Positions 42,286 through 50,899 of a stretch of DNA of 64,000 nucleotides are shown here, piece after piece (the stretch's first letter is position 1; the number at the start of each line of letters is the position of its first letter). Origin of the DNA: Rhizobium sp. L43. Its GTDB lineage: Bacteria > Pseudomonadota > Alphaproteobacteria > Rhizobiales > Rhizobiaceae. The stretch is taken from NCBI RefSeq assembly GCF_002531725.1, contig NZ_NWSQ01000015.1, positions 1 through 64,000 on the forward strand, in the 5' to 3' direction. A program made the translations under genes and the position numbers. The notes beneath the pieces were generated by a model. It ran no database searches and was not told the DNA's origin. It saw only the letters and a program-made list of their open reading frames with translations.

Positions 42286-43356
42286 ATGAATAAAAACAAG
42301 GATGTGGTCGGAGAGGAGCCATCGGGTGCGTTGATGGCCGACGTTGCGCGGCTCGCCGGTGTGGCGATATCGACGGTCAGCCGGGCGCTCGCCAATCCCG
42401 GGCGGGTCAACGAGAAGACGCGCACCAAGATCAATGCCGCGGCCAGACAACTCGGCTATACCCCGAACGCCATGGCGCGCGGCCTCAGGGTCGGCAAATC
42501 CAACATCATCATGATCATCCTGCCGGGATCGCTCTATTACGGCGTCTCCCAGATCATTCCGCAGGTGCTGCAGAGCATCAACAAGTCGCTGATCCAGGGC
42601 GGCTATAATCTGATGATCGCCAACCTCGATCGCGACGAGATTTCCGAACGGCACATTCTCGACCTCGCCTTCGGCGGCAGCGTGCGCGGCGCCATCATCC
42701 TGTCGTCGAAGCTTCCGGAGGTGGACGGGCGCTCGCTGGCGGGTTCCGGGCTGCCGATCGTGTCGATGCTGCTCGACATGAGCGATGCGGGCCTGCAGAG
42801 CGTCGTTACCAACGACCGCGAGGCGGTGCGTCACGTCACGGCCGAACTGATCCGGCTGGGCCATCGGCGGTTCTTCTATCTGGCCGGACCCGAAGGCAAT
42901 TATCACGATGTCGAACGTTATGCCGGCGTGCTCGAAGCGCTCGAGGCGGCCGGATTGTCGGAGGCGCTGGTGCGCCGCTCGGGCGGTGAACTCGGCTATC
43001 AGCGTGGCTTCGACATCGGCGTTCAGGCGGCAGACGATTTCGTACAGCTGACCGAGAAGCCGACGGCAGTCATCGCCACCAGCGATGACATGGCCATCTC
43101 ATTTGTCAGTTGCATCCAGCGGAGAGGCTTGCGTATTCCCGATGACCTGTCCGTTGTCTCCTTCGACGGCTCGCCGGTCTGCGAATTCAGCTCGCCGCCG
43201 CTCTCGACGATCGAGCAGCCGGTGGAAGAGATGGGACGCGCGGCGGTCGATCTTCTGCTCGACGCCATCGACCAGCGGCAAAAAGCGGCGGAGGTCCGCA
43301 CTGTCATCCGCAGCAGGCTTATCCTGCGGGAGAGCGTCGCCGCTCCGAAGCGCTGA
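42286..43356 (+). CDS. LacI family transcriptional regulator of the sugar operon
   Basis: An N-terminal HTH (MADVARLAGVAISTVSRALANPGRVNEKTR) is followed by a periplasmic-binding-like sugar domain, ending QPVEEMGRAAVDLLLDAI. It is 356 residues. GGAGAGTG precedes the ATG. The operators at 42154 and 42213 lie between it and the divergent operon, so it almost certainly represses that operon and itself. Confidence 0.94.
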   Translation: MNKNKDVVGEEPSGALMADVARLAGVAISTVSRALANPGRVNEKTRTKINAAARQLGYTPNAMARGLRVGKSNIIMIILPGSLYYGVSQIIPQVLQSINKSLIQGGYNLMIANLDRDEISERHILDLAFGGSVRGAIILSSKLPEVDGRSLAGSGLPIVSMLLDMSDAGLQSVVTNDREAVRHVTAELIRLGHRRFFYLAGPEGNYHDVERYAGVLEALEAAGLSEALVRRSGGELGYQRGFDIGVQAADDFVQLTEKPTAVIATSDDMAISFVSCIQRRGLRIPDDLSVVSFDGSPVCEFSSPPLSTIEQPVEEMGRAAVDLLLDAIDQRQKAAEVRTVIRSRLILRESVAAPKR

Positions 43357-43445
43357 CGATGATGGAGCGCCCGCGCATCCCATCGAGAAACGCCGACGCC
43401 ATCAATGGATGCTGTACCTTGCACCCATTTAAGGCCCCACATTGC

Positions 43446-43868
43446 TTAACCCTGCCAAGGATCGATGATGACGACACCGATGCCATGGAAATCTCTCACG
43501 TTTCGCGTGACCACGGTAAGATTGTGAACGAGTGCGGTAGCGGCAATCAACGCATCTGCCTCGTTGCGCCGGTCGGGGATATGCAGATGCGCGCAGCGCG
43601 TTGCGATGGCATCATCGATCGGCAGTATTCGCCCGGCGAACTGCGGACGCACGTGGTCATCAAGCCATGTACGCAGGCGTGAACCTTGCCGGGCATCTCG
43701 TCGTTGGACAGCAAGCACGCCCCGTTCCAATTCGAGAATGGTGATTGCAGAGAGATAGAAGTCCGAAGCGTTTGCCGTTTCGATCCATGCCACGACTTCC
43801 GGATCAGCCTTACCGTCACCGATCTTGCGCAATTCGGAAATGACATTCGTATCCAGCAGATAGATCAA
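43446..43868 (-). CDS. vapC: PIN-domain toxin (VapC type)
   Basis: The PIN acidic residues are in place: MIYLLDTNVISEL (Asp6), ILELERG (Glu), EADALIAATA (Asp) and TRNVRDF (Asp). Such toxins cleave RNA with Mg2+. The 140-residue length is normal. Its start overlaps the antitoxin stop by 4 nt. It is intact, unlike the first toxin-antitoxin pair of this window, and may stabilise the plasmid. Confidence 0.9.
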   Translation of the reverse strand: MIYLLDTNVISELRKIGDGKADPEVVAWIETANASDFYLSAITILELERGVLAVQRRDARQGSRLRTWLDDHVRPQFAGRILPIDDAIATRCAHLHIPDRRNEADALIAATALVHNLTVVTRNVRDFHGIGVVIIDPWQG

Positions 43869-44119
43869 GACAGGTCAACTTCGCGGCTTTTGATCTCGAC
43901 CCGCGGCGGCATGAAATCGATTTCCGACAGGCCCGACATGGAAAGCCCATCGACCAGGCTTTGGCGCCTGCCGGAAAGACGCTCAAATTCCTCATATGTC
44001 AGAAGGACATGGGAAGGCTTGCCGCGGTCAGTGATGATGACCGGCCCTTTTCTGGCAGCTTTCTTCGCATTGCTGACGTCGTGATTGAGTTCACGGCTGG
44101 AAAGTGTGGTAATGGTCAT
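43865..44119 (-). CDS. Phd/YefM-type antitoxin partner of VapC
   Basis: The N-terminal DNA-binding part (TTLSSRELNHDVSNAKKAARKGPVIITDRGKPSHVLLTYEEF, in parts) is Phd-like and the C-terminal tail binds toxin. ATG 44119 is chosen; an in-frame ATG 12 nt earlier lies within the operator. The pair is transcribed from a promoter covered by a perfect palindrome. The Phd-PIN combination is a common type II arrangement. Confidence 0.88.
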   Translation of the reverse strand: MTITTLSSRELNHDVSNAKKAARKGPVIITDRGKPSHVLLTYEEFERLSGRRQSLVDGLSMSGLSEIDFMPPRVEIKSREVDLS

Positions 44120-44129
44120 GGCGCGCTCC

Positions 44130-44149
44130 ATGTAGGTATTTACCTACAT
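44130..44149. promoter_or_regulatory. Palindromic operator of the VapC module
   Basis: ATGTAGGTATTTACCTACAT has perfect 9-bp arms around TT, directly upstream of the antitoxin start. Autorepression by the antitoxin-toxin complex is the usual mechanism. Confidence 0.75.
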
Positions 44150-44505
44150 ATAGCACTGCTAATGCCGAGAACAAGCGCTATGCACGGTTCATGGACAGGC
44201 GCCAGAGCTTGTGGCAGCGCGATGCGCTCCAACTGGAGGCGCTCAACGCCTGGAATGAATTTAAGGCGATGGCACCGGCTGAGGTCGGAAAATGGCCTTC
44301 GAGTCGCCGAACTGACGACGAGTTGTCCGCACCGGAATCCCACGTGGGGCCTTCTCCCTGCCGCATTCCGCGACCTTGAGCGGCTCCGGAAATTCTTACG
44401 GCCGAGACGGAGATTTTAGTTGTCAGTAGTATAATCGTCCGGCAACATTACTGACCGGCTTCTAGAATTGAATAGTATTGCCACCAGCACGTTGGGGAGA
44501 CGGGC
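44150..44505. other. Gap with a coding-like remnant
   Basis: A plus-strand frame at about 44166-44379 reads ENKRYARFMDRRQSLWQRDALQ and onward with coding-like composition. It has no start with a ribosome site and its end looks scrambled, so it is probably a truncated gene. The last 90 bp hold the likely promoter of the cyclase gene. Confidence 0.4.
44422..44455 (+). promoter_or_regulatory. Probable cyclase promoter inside an inverted repeat
   Basis: GTCAGTA (44422-44428) and TACTGAC (44449-44455) flank a perfect TATAAT (44430-44435), 70 bp before the cyclase start. A repressor binding the arms would block the -10 box. No good -35 box is seen. Confidence 0.4.
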
Positions 44506-46380
44506 ATGTGTGCAGAACTTGTTGAACGTCGACTGGCGGCTATTCTGGCTGCCGATGTAGTGGGCTACAGTCGTCTCCTGGAAGCCAACGAAGAGGAGAC
44601 GCTTAACGCTCTTCGTCAGCATCGCCGCGAGCTCTTCGATCCCGCTGTCGCGACCCATGGCGGGCATATAATCAAGCTGATGGGCGACGGTTTCCTGGTC
44701 GAGTTCGGGAGCGTGCTCAGTGCTGCACGATGCGCAGTCGAAATCCAGCGCGGCATGCTGGAGCGCAACATGGGGATTCCAGCGGACAGGCACTTTGCGT
44801 TCCGAATAGGCTTGAATCTGGGCGATATCGTCTTCGATGCGGATGACTTTCATGGGGACGGCATTAATGTGGCGGTCCGGCTGCAAGCGCTTGCAGCCCC
44901 CGGCGGCATTGCCTGTTCGGCGGCAGTGCGCCACGAAGTCGCAAACAAGCTCGGTCTCGATTTCGCAGATCAGGGCGCCATGAACGTCAAGAACATTTCC
45001 CGTCCGGTCCATGTCTATTTTGCCGATTGGGGCAATGTCGCCTCCAGCGAGGAGGTTCCGCTTGCCGCAGGTGTCCACACACGGGCACCCGTCAACAAGC
45101 CATCCGTTGCCATCCTGCCATTCGCCAATATCAGCAACGATCCCGAGCAGGATTTTTTCAGCGACGGCATCACTGAAGATCTCATCACCGACCTATCGAA
45201 TGTTTCAGGCCTATTCGTGCTGAGCCGCAACACCGTCTTCACCTGGAAAGGCCGGAACGACAACCTGCAGCGCATCGCCGGAGAACTCGGCGTTGCCTAT
45301 ATCGTGGAAGGCAGCGTCCGCAAGGCAGGCAATCATCTAAGGATCAATGCGGAATTGATCGAAGCAGCCAGCGACGGCCATGTCTGGGCCGCGCGTTACG
45401 ACCGCGACCTCACCGACATCTTCGAAGTGCAAGACGAGATCGTCAAGGCGATCGTCGAGCAGCTTAAGGTCAAGCTGCTTCCGGAGGAGAAGAAGGCTAT
45501 CGAGCAGGCGCCGACAGGAAGCGTTGAAGCCTACACACATTTCCTCAGGGGGCGCGAATACTACCATATTGCCTCGCGCTCGAACCATCTGATGGCCAGG
45601 CAGAGTTTCGCCAGAGCCATCGAATTGGATCCGGGCTATGCCCGCGCCTATGCCGGCATCGCGGTTTGCGATGCGCGTCTGCGGTCTCAGTTCGGCGCGG
45701 AAATTCCCGTGGAGGCCATTCTCGCGAACACGGCGACGGCGCTCGTTATCGATCCCAATCTGGCGGAGGCACATGCGGCCAAGGGGTTTGCGTTGGCGGT
45801 GGCCGGCAATCGCGCTGAGGCGGTTTCTGCATTCGAGCAGGCTTTGTCGCTCGACGCCAATTGCCACGAGGCGAACCGCTACTATGCCGAATTTTGCGTC
45901 ACCGACGGTCAGTTCGAACTGGCGGCTACGCACTTTCAGCGCGCAATGGAGATCAAGCCTGCCGACTACGGTGCGCCGATCATGCTCGTGAACGTCTTTC
46001 GTTCACTCGGGCAAATGGACAAGGCCAGCAGCTATGCCAGGATCGCGTTGAAAAGGGCGGAGGAAGAACTGCGGCTCCATCCGGAAAATGCCAATGTCGC
46101 CTGCCTGGGAGCGACGGCGCTGGCCTTTCTCGGTGTCCGCGACATGGCGCTGGAATGGTTGGCGCGCTCCCTTGCGACGGATCCCGATGATATAAACATC
46201 CAGTACAATGCCGCCTGCACCTATGCACTGCTTGGCGAGATTGACCGGGCGATAGACTTGCTTGAAGTCTGGATGCCTCAAGTCGGCATCGAGATGCGGC
46301 TGTGGTTCAAAAACGATTCCGACCTCGATTCCCTTCGCAGTCACCCGCGCTATTCGAGATTGGTTGAGCCGCCTGAATAA
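44506..46380 (+). CDS. Class III adenylate/guanylate cyclase with TolB-like and TPR domains
   Basis: Residues 1-170 are a class III cyclase domain with metal-binding Asp17 and Asp61, purine-selecting Lys57 and Asp118, and transition-state Asn121 and Arg125. All are present, so it should be active, and the Lys favours ATP. A TolB/FlgO-like region follows (about 195-330, SVAILPFANIS), then TPR repeats to the end of the 624 residues. No membrane segment is visible. This architecture is common in rhizobia. It precedes the peptidase gene cluster by 116 bp. Confidence 0.9.
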   Translation: MCAELVERRLAAILAADVVGYSRLLEANEEETLNALRQHRRELFDPAVATHGGHIIKLMGDGFLVEFGSVLSAARCAVEIQRGMLERNMGIPADRHFAFRIGLNLGDIVFDADDFHGDGINVAVRLQALAAPGGIACSAAVRHEVANKLGLDFADQGAMNVKNISRPVHVYFADWGNVASSEEVPLAAGVHTRAPVNKPSVAILPFANISNDPEQDFFSDGITEDLITDLSNVSGLFVLSRNTVFTWKGRNDNLQRIAGELGVAYIVEGSVRKAGNHLRINAELIEAASDGHVWAARYDRDLTDIFEVQDEIVKAIVEQLKVKLLPEEKKAIEQAPTGSVEAYTHFLRGREYYHIASRSNHLMARQSFARAIELDPGYARAYAGIAVCDARLRSQFGAEIPVEAILANTATALVIDPNLAEAHAAKGFALAVAGNRAEAVSAFEQALSLDANCHEANRYYAEFCVTDGQFELAATHFQRAMEIKPADYGAPIMLVNVFRSLGQMDKASSYARIALKRAEEELRLHPENANVACLGATALAFLGVRDMALEWLARSLATDPDDINIQYNAACTYALLGEIDRAIDLLEVWMPQVGIEMRLWFKNDSDLDSLRSHPRYSRLVEPPE

Positions 46381-46496
46381 TGCCCCGTACATTTGGCAGG
46401 CCGGCCCTAATACTATTTTATTACTTGCTAAAATTCTCGCGAGCGCCGAAGGTCAACTTAAACTGGCAATCATAAAAGTCTTTTGAGGGGAAGCGG

Positions 46497-47828
46497 ATGG
46501 GCGCCCGGTTCAGACTTTTTGTGCAGCCTCCATTTGAAGACGCTCGGTCCAGTCCCGAGATCGTTGAAGTATCATCTCGGTTGGGCACCCTGACAGCTGG
46601 CCCGGCCGACGATCGCATGTTTGTCGTGGAGCCGGTCGGCAAGACGGGTCCTTACGGTGTGAACCGCGGGCCGCTCGGAACGCCGTATATGTCCCTTCCG
46701 CCCTGGACCGGAAGAATCCTCGAGCCGGCCAACCCCGATAGGCGCGGCAATTTCGACTATCTCCGACCTTCGATGCCTGGTTTCCAAGCCGCACATGTCT
46801 TCGGCTGCGTACGGTTCACACTCGATGTGTGGGAGCGCTATCTGGGCCAGCCCCTTACATGGCATTTTCGCGATCACTATGACCGTTTGGAAATCTCCAT
46901 TTTGCCGCAGTGGGACAATGCCCAGTACGGCTATGGCTTCCTTGAAGTCGGCAGCCAATTCGAGAAAGATGGACGCATCCTTCCCTTCAGCGTGGATTTC
47001 GACGTTATCGCCCATGAGGTGGGGCACGCGATCATCTTCAGCGTCCTCGGCGTACCGCGCCCGGGAACCGAGTATCCGGAATATCTCGGCTTCCAGGAGT
47101 CCTTCTCAGATTGCGTGTCGCTGATCGCGGCCATGCATTTTCCGTCGGTGATCGACAATGTTCTCGAGGAGACGGGCGGCAATCTCTACCGGGCAAATCG
47201 CCTGGCGCGCTTTTCGGAATTTTCGCCGCATCGCCAGATTCGTTCGGCAAACAACAAACGGACGATGACCGAGTTCGCGCGTGGCTGGAAGGACGAACAC
47301 GAACTCTCGCAACCGCTCACCGGTGCGATATTCGATATGCTCGTCGATATCTTCCACGAGAGCCTGGTGGCGCGAGGCCTTATCTCGCGGGCCGTCGAAG
47401 ATCTCTCCGATATTGCCGAGTTCGATCCGGCTGCCGAGGCACCCGTGCAGCAAGCTTTCGACCGCGCTATCGCGCGGAACCCGGATGGTTTTGTCGAAGC
47501 GCTGCTCGACGCACGCGATATCGTCGGGACGTATCTGGCGGAAACCTTGTGGGCGCTTGCCCCCGACTTTCTGGACTACGGCGACGTCGCGGAAACGATT
47601 CTTGCAGTTGATCGGAAGGAAAGCGGCGGCCAATTCGCGGGGATCATCACTGGAAATTTCAGGCAGCGGGCGATCGGCGAGTTGCATGCCGGCGCACCCC
47701 TTAAAGGCGGCGAGCATCGCAGCCATGCCCACTCTGCGCGGATCCTGCTGCCGAGAGATCGTCTGAGGCTTCCGAAGATGAGCTATCGCGAGAAAGTTTT
47801 GCTGTCGAGATCAGGCATCGGTCACTAA
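46497..47828 (+). CDS. Putative thermolysin-like zinc metallopeptidase
   Basis: HEVGH (173-177) preceded by DFDVIA, and ESFSD (201-205) 24 residues later, fit the gluzincin (M4-like) pattern: two His ligands, catalytic Glu174 and the third ligand Glu201. There is no signal peptide or propeptide, which is unusual for M4 enzymes. The 443-residue remainder matches no family I know. AGGGGAAGCGG precedes the ATG. It is the first of three closely spaced genes; the next two encode a repeat-tailed and an IPT-like protein. Confidence 0.7.
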   Translation: MGARFRLFVQPPFEDARSSPEIVEVSSRLGTLTAGPADDRMFVVEPVGKTGPYGVNRGPLGTPYMSLPPWTGRILEPANPDRRGNFDYLRPSMPGFQAAHVFGCVRFTLDVWERYLGQPLTWHFRDHYDRLEISILPQWDNAQYGYGFLEVGSQFEKDGRILPFSVDFDVIAHEVGHAIIFSVLGVPRPGTEYPEYLGFQESFSDCVSLIAAMHFPSVIDNVLEETGGNLYRANRLARFSEFSPHRQIRSANNKRTMTEFARGWKDEHELSQPLTGAIFDMLVDIFHESLVARGLISRAVEDLSDIAEFDPAAEAPVQQAFDRAIARNPDGFVEALLDARDIVGTYLAETLWALAPDFLDYGDVAETILAVDRKESGGQFAGIITGNFRQRAIGELHAGAPLKGGEHRSHAHSARILLPRDRLRLPKMSYREKVLLSRSGIGH

Positions 47829-47848
47829 CCAGATAGATGGAGGCAGAC

Positions 47849-48439
47849 GTGGCAGACAACGAAACCTTGTTAGGGGTATCTGCAGTGTATCTTTTCGGGC
47901 GTGAGCTGAGTGACCTTCTCCTGAGAGGCGACGTTTATCAGCCGCTGATCGGAAATCCATTGGGCGCGAACAGTTTTCTAAGGGGCCAGCTCAGCGCGAA
48001 CGACGCGACCCTCGCGCGAATCTACGCTTTCTCTTTCGAGGGAACTTTCGTTGAACTGAGCCCGCCCGCTATCTTCGTTGTCCACGGCAGCGGCCTGAAT
48101 CCCGACGATCCCCCTCCGCGGAACGTCGATGGCGATATTGAATACGACAGATTGTCTCGGTCCCCAGGTTCGAGTGCACGAACGGGCCTCGGCTCCCAAA
48201 TCGGAGCTCTCGCCAGGGATATGAAGGTCTGGATCTATGACAAGGACGATATCTCGATGAGGCTTGATGCCCAAACGGGAAGCCTTGAGCAAATCTTGCT
48301 CTCGGCCGAGGCCTCGGCTGATCCTCGCGGAATGGCGAGCGGCGGATTATCCAGATCAGGCGGTGCCTTGTCCCGCTCCGGCGGCGTGATGTCGAGATCA
48401 GGCGGATTCGTTCCCCGCAGATCGGGCGACGGTGATTGA
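47849..48439 (+). CDS. Hypothetical protein with C-terminal Ser-Arg-Gly repeats
   Basis: GTG 47849 follows GGAGG by five bases; an ATG at 47837 gives four more residues but has no ribosome site. Residues about 1-150 look globular (AVYLFGRELSDLLLRGDVY). The tail carries three SRSGG repeats spaced by two residues and ends in RRSGDGD. It lies 20 nt after the peptidase gene. No family is recognised. The Gly/Ser/Arg tail could be a flexible linker, an export signal or a protease target. Confidence 0.65.
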   Translation: MADNETLLGVSAVYLFGRELSDLLLRGDVYQPLIGNPLGANSFLRGQLSANDATLARIYAFSFEGTFVELSPPAIFVVHGSGLNPDDPPPRNVDGDIEYDRLSRSPGSSARTGLGSQIGALARDMKVWIYDKDDISMRLDAQTGSLEQILLSAEASADPRGMASGGLSRSGGALSRSGGVMSRSGGFVPRRSGDGD

Positions 48440-48472
48440 TTTTACGGATAGGGATGGACCCGGGAGGCTGAC

Positions 48473-48811
48473 ATGCCCGCGAAAACTACTCTCGAAATTA
48501 TGCGTTTGGACCCCAAGCCTGTGCAAGCTCCGTTGCGCACACGAACGCCGTTTACACTCATAGGCCACGGCTTTGGTGAGGGGATGGATGTATATGTATC
48601 GACGAAGCAGGACGGCAGCGATAAAGTTGACGTCGAAGTACTTCCAGATGACTCTGCTACGAGCACGGACAAGGTATGGCCAGTCATCGCCATACCGGCG
48701 CTTGGCGCCAAGCCTACCGAAACCACCAAAAAGCCACCCGACCCACCCTTGTGGGTTGTGATAAAACTGAATGGCCAGAAGAGCGCCATACAAGGATTCT
48801 TGATCGTCTGA
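48473..48811 (+). CDS. Small hypothetical protein, possibly IPT/TIG-like
   Basis: The 112-residue protein has PFTLIGHGFGEGMDVYVS, which recalls the start of an IPT/TIG immunoglobulin-like domain, then alternating strands and a Pro-rich loop. No signal peptide. It lies 33 nt after the repeat-tailed protein gene, in the same operon. The IPT assignment is tentative. It could be a structural or binding partner of the peptidase. Confidence 0.6.
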   Translation: MPAKTTLEIMRLDPKPVQAPLRTRTPFTLIGHGFGEGMDVYVSTKQDGSDKVDVEVLPDDSATSTDKVWPVIAIPALGAKPTETTKKPPDPPLWVVIKLNGQKSAIQGFLIV

Positions 48812-48873
48812 TTCTTGAGAGATCACCTCAATTCGAGGCGATGGTCTACGAATTGGCCAGCCACCGTCTTCGC

Positions 48874-48919
48874 AGTCTGTCTGTCGCGCCGTCCAATGGA
48901 TGCGACCGACAGACAGACT
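48874..48919. repeat. 13-bp perfect inverted repeat
   Basis: AGTCTGTCTGTCG (48874-48886) pairs with CGACAGACAGACT (48907-48919) around a 20-nt loop. It follows the peptidase cluster and precedes the biotin gene cluster. It lacks a T-run. It could be a transcript end or an operator of the next operon. Confidence 0.6.
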
Positions 48920-49073
48920 TGCGAGAGGCATGTCCCCATAGGGCGCGGATTGCACTCCATCAAAACTTCGTCTGACCCCATCAGCCCGCGCGTCGTGCTA
49001 CGAAAAATCACGACACCGAGCGACTTGGAATATCAGGTCTGCGCGGTGGAATTTTGAAATTCCGAGCACGCAC

Positions 49074-49505
49074 ATGGACCTCTCGAAGATCAAGACGCTG
49101 ATCGACTTTGTCGGACGATCGAACATTACCGAGCTGACCGTGACCGAAAAGGACGTGACGGTGCGGATTTTCCGCACCTCGCCGGGAGAGGCAGCTGTTG
49201 CCGAGCCCTCGCCAAAACCGGAATCGACGACAAGCCCTGTCACCGATGCGCCTTCGAACCTCGAGAAAACCGCCCATGCGGTGAAGGCGCCCGTCTTCGG
49301 CGTGCTGCACAAGGCACCGGCGCCCGGCGAACCGCCATTCGTCGCGATCGGTGACGCGGTGGAGGAGGGGCAGACCCTCTTCATCATCGAGGCAATGAAG
49401 GTCTTCAACACGATCGCCGCGCCGCGGTCCGGGCGCATCACGCACCTGACCCATATCGACAATGGCGAGGTCGAGACCGGCGACCTGCTGGCGGAGATCG
49501 CCTGA
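49074..49505 (+). CDS. accB: Biotin carboxyl carrier protein
   Basis: The 143-residue protein has an N-terminal domain (MDLSKIKTLIDFVGRSNITEL), a Pro-rich linker (about 44-62) and the biotinyl domain with EAMKVFN; Lys109 is the biotinylation site. It carries the carboxylated biotin made by the carboxylase encoded next. No acetyl-CoA carboxyltransferase genes lie nearby; instead PxpB and PxpC, homologues of urea carboxylase's carboxyltransferase domains, follow. The start overlaps nothing and its ribosome site is weak. Confidence 0.92.
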   Translation: MDLSKIKTLIDFVGRSNITELTVTEKDVTVRIFRTSPGEAAVAEPSPKPESTTSPVTDAPSNLEKTAHAVKAPVFGVLHKAPAPGEPPFVAIGDAVEEGQTLFIIEAMKVFNTIAAPRSGRITHLTHIDNGEVETGDLLAEIA

Positions 49506-50899
49506 TGCCGGAAACGCCAGAACATTCCGCTGCCGCAGGGCGCCGTTTCGATACCGTCCTCATCGCCAATCGCGGTGAGATCGCCGCCCGGATTCAGCGC
49601 GCCTGCCGCGAACTCGGCCTGAAGACGGTTGCCATCTGCTCCGAGGCGGACAGGCAAGCGCCCTATATCAAGACCGCAGACAGTTTTCTCTGCATCGGTC
49701 CGTCGACTGCGGGTAAGAGCTATCTCAATCAGGATGCCGTTCTTCTCGCCGCCCGCCTGACGAGCGCGGGCGCCATCCATCCCGGTTACGGTTTTCTGTC
49801 GGAAAACGCCGCATTCGCCGGCGCCGTTGAAAAGGCCGGGCTGGTCTTCATCGGTCCGACGGCGTCATCGATCGCGACCATGGGCGACAAGATCGCGGCA
49901 AAGCGGGCGATGATGGCGGCCGGCGTCCCCTGCGTTCCCGGCCCCGACAGCGCGCTGCCCGACGACCCGGCCGCAATCGAGCGCATCGCGCGGGAGATCG
50001 GCTATCCCGTCATCGTCAAGGCGTCAGGCGGCGGTGGCGGGCGCGGCATGCGCGTCGTGCTAGAGGCCGGCCAGTTGCATGAAGCGATCGCGCTGACACG
50101 GGAAGAGGCGCGCAAGGCTTTCGGCTCGCCCTCGCTCTACATGGAGAAATTCCTAGAGCATCCGCGCCATATCGAGATCCAGGTTATTTGCGACGACCAC
50201 GGCAATGCCGTGTGGCTTGGCCACCGGGATTGCTCGATGCAGCGCCGCCATCAGAAAGTGGTGGAAGAGGCGCCGGCGCCGGGGATCGCGCCTGAGATCA
50301 TCGAGCCGGTCGGCATGGCCTGCGTCGAGGCCTGCCGCCAGAACGGCTACCGCGGCGTCGGCACCTTCGAATTCCTCTATGAGGACGGCGCCTTCTATTT
50401 CATCGAAATGAACACGCGGCTTCAGGTCGAGCATCCCGTCACCGAGCTGACGAGCGGGGTCGATATCGTCCAGGCGCAGATAAAGGCCGCCCAGGGTGAC
50501 GTTCTGAACCTCATCCAAAGCGAGGTGACATGCGAAGGCCATTCTTTCGAATGCCGCATCAATGCCGAGGATCCCGACACCTTCCTGCCGTCGGCAGGTG
50601 TCGTCACCCATCTGGCTTTGCCGCAGGGGCCGGGCATCCGCGTCGATACGCATATTCATCCCGGTTACAGGGTCTCGCCCTATTACGATTCGCTGATCGC
50701 CAAGCTGATCGTCCACGCGCCGACACGGGCGAAAGCGATGGCCAGAATGTGCGAGGCGCTTGCCGGCACCGAGATCGAGGGCATCGCCACCAACATCCCC
50801 TTCCTGCGCGCCCTGTTCGAGGACCATGCCTTCGCGCGCGGCCAGACCAACATCCACTATCTCGAGCAATGGCTGAAGCTGCGGAGGGCGGCGGCATGA
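49505..50899 (+). CDS. accC: Biotin carboxylase subunit
   Basis: The 464-residue ATP-grasp enzyme has ILIANRGEIAARIQRAC, the Gly-rich loop KASGGGGGRGMR, HxxR region RDCSMQRRHQKVVEEAPAP and EMNTRLQVEHPVTE. It carboxylates biotin with bicarbonate and ATP. It overlaps the carrier gene by one base (TGATG) and the next gene by four (ATGA). The context suggests a copy dedicated to the Pxp proteins rather than to fatty acid synthesis. Confidence 0.94.
   Translation: MPETPEHSAAAGRRFDTVLIANRGEIAARIQRACRELGLKTVAICSEADRQAPYIKTADSFLCIGPSTAGKSYLNQDAVLLAARLTSAGAIHPGYGFLSENAAFAGAVEKAGLVFIGPTASSIATMGDKIAAKRAMMAAGVPCVPGPDSALPDDPAAIERIAREIGYPVIVKASGGGGGRGMRVVLEAGQLHEAIALTREEARKAFGSPSLYMEKFLEHPRHIEIQVICDDHGNAVWLGHRDCSMQRRHQKVVEEAPAPGIAPEIIEPVGMACVEACRQNGYRGVGTFEFLYEDGAFYFIEMNTRLQVEHPVTELTSGVDIVQAQIKAAQGDVLNLIQSEVTCEGHSFECRINAEDPDTFLPSAGVVTHLALPQGPGIRVDTHIHPGYRVSPYYDSLIAKLIVHAPTRAKAMARMCEALAGTEIEGIATNIPFLRALFEDHAFARGQTNIHYLEQWLKLRRAAA

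Noticed and set aside
48316..48435. Repeat block in the SRSGG tail as a CRISPR or tandem DNA repeat
   Set aside because: Units are too short and diverged at DNA level and lie in a coding frame; there are no spacers.
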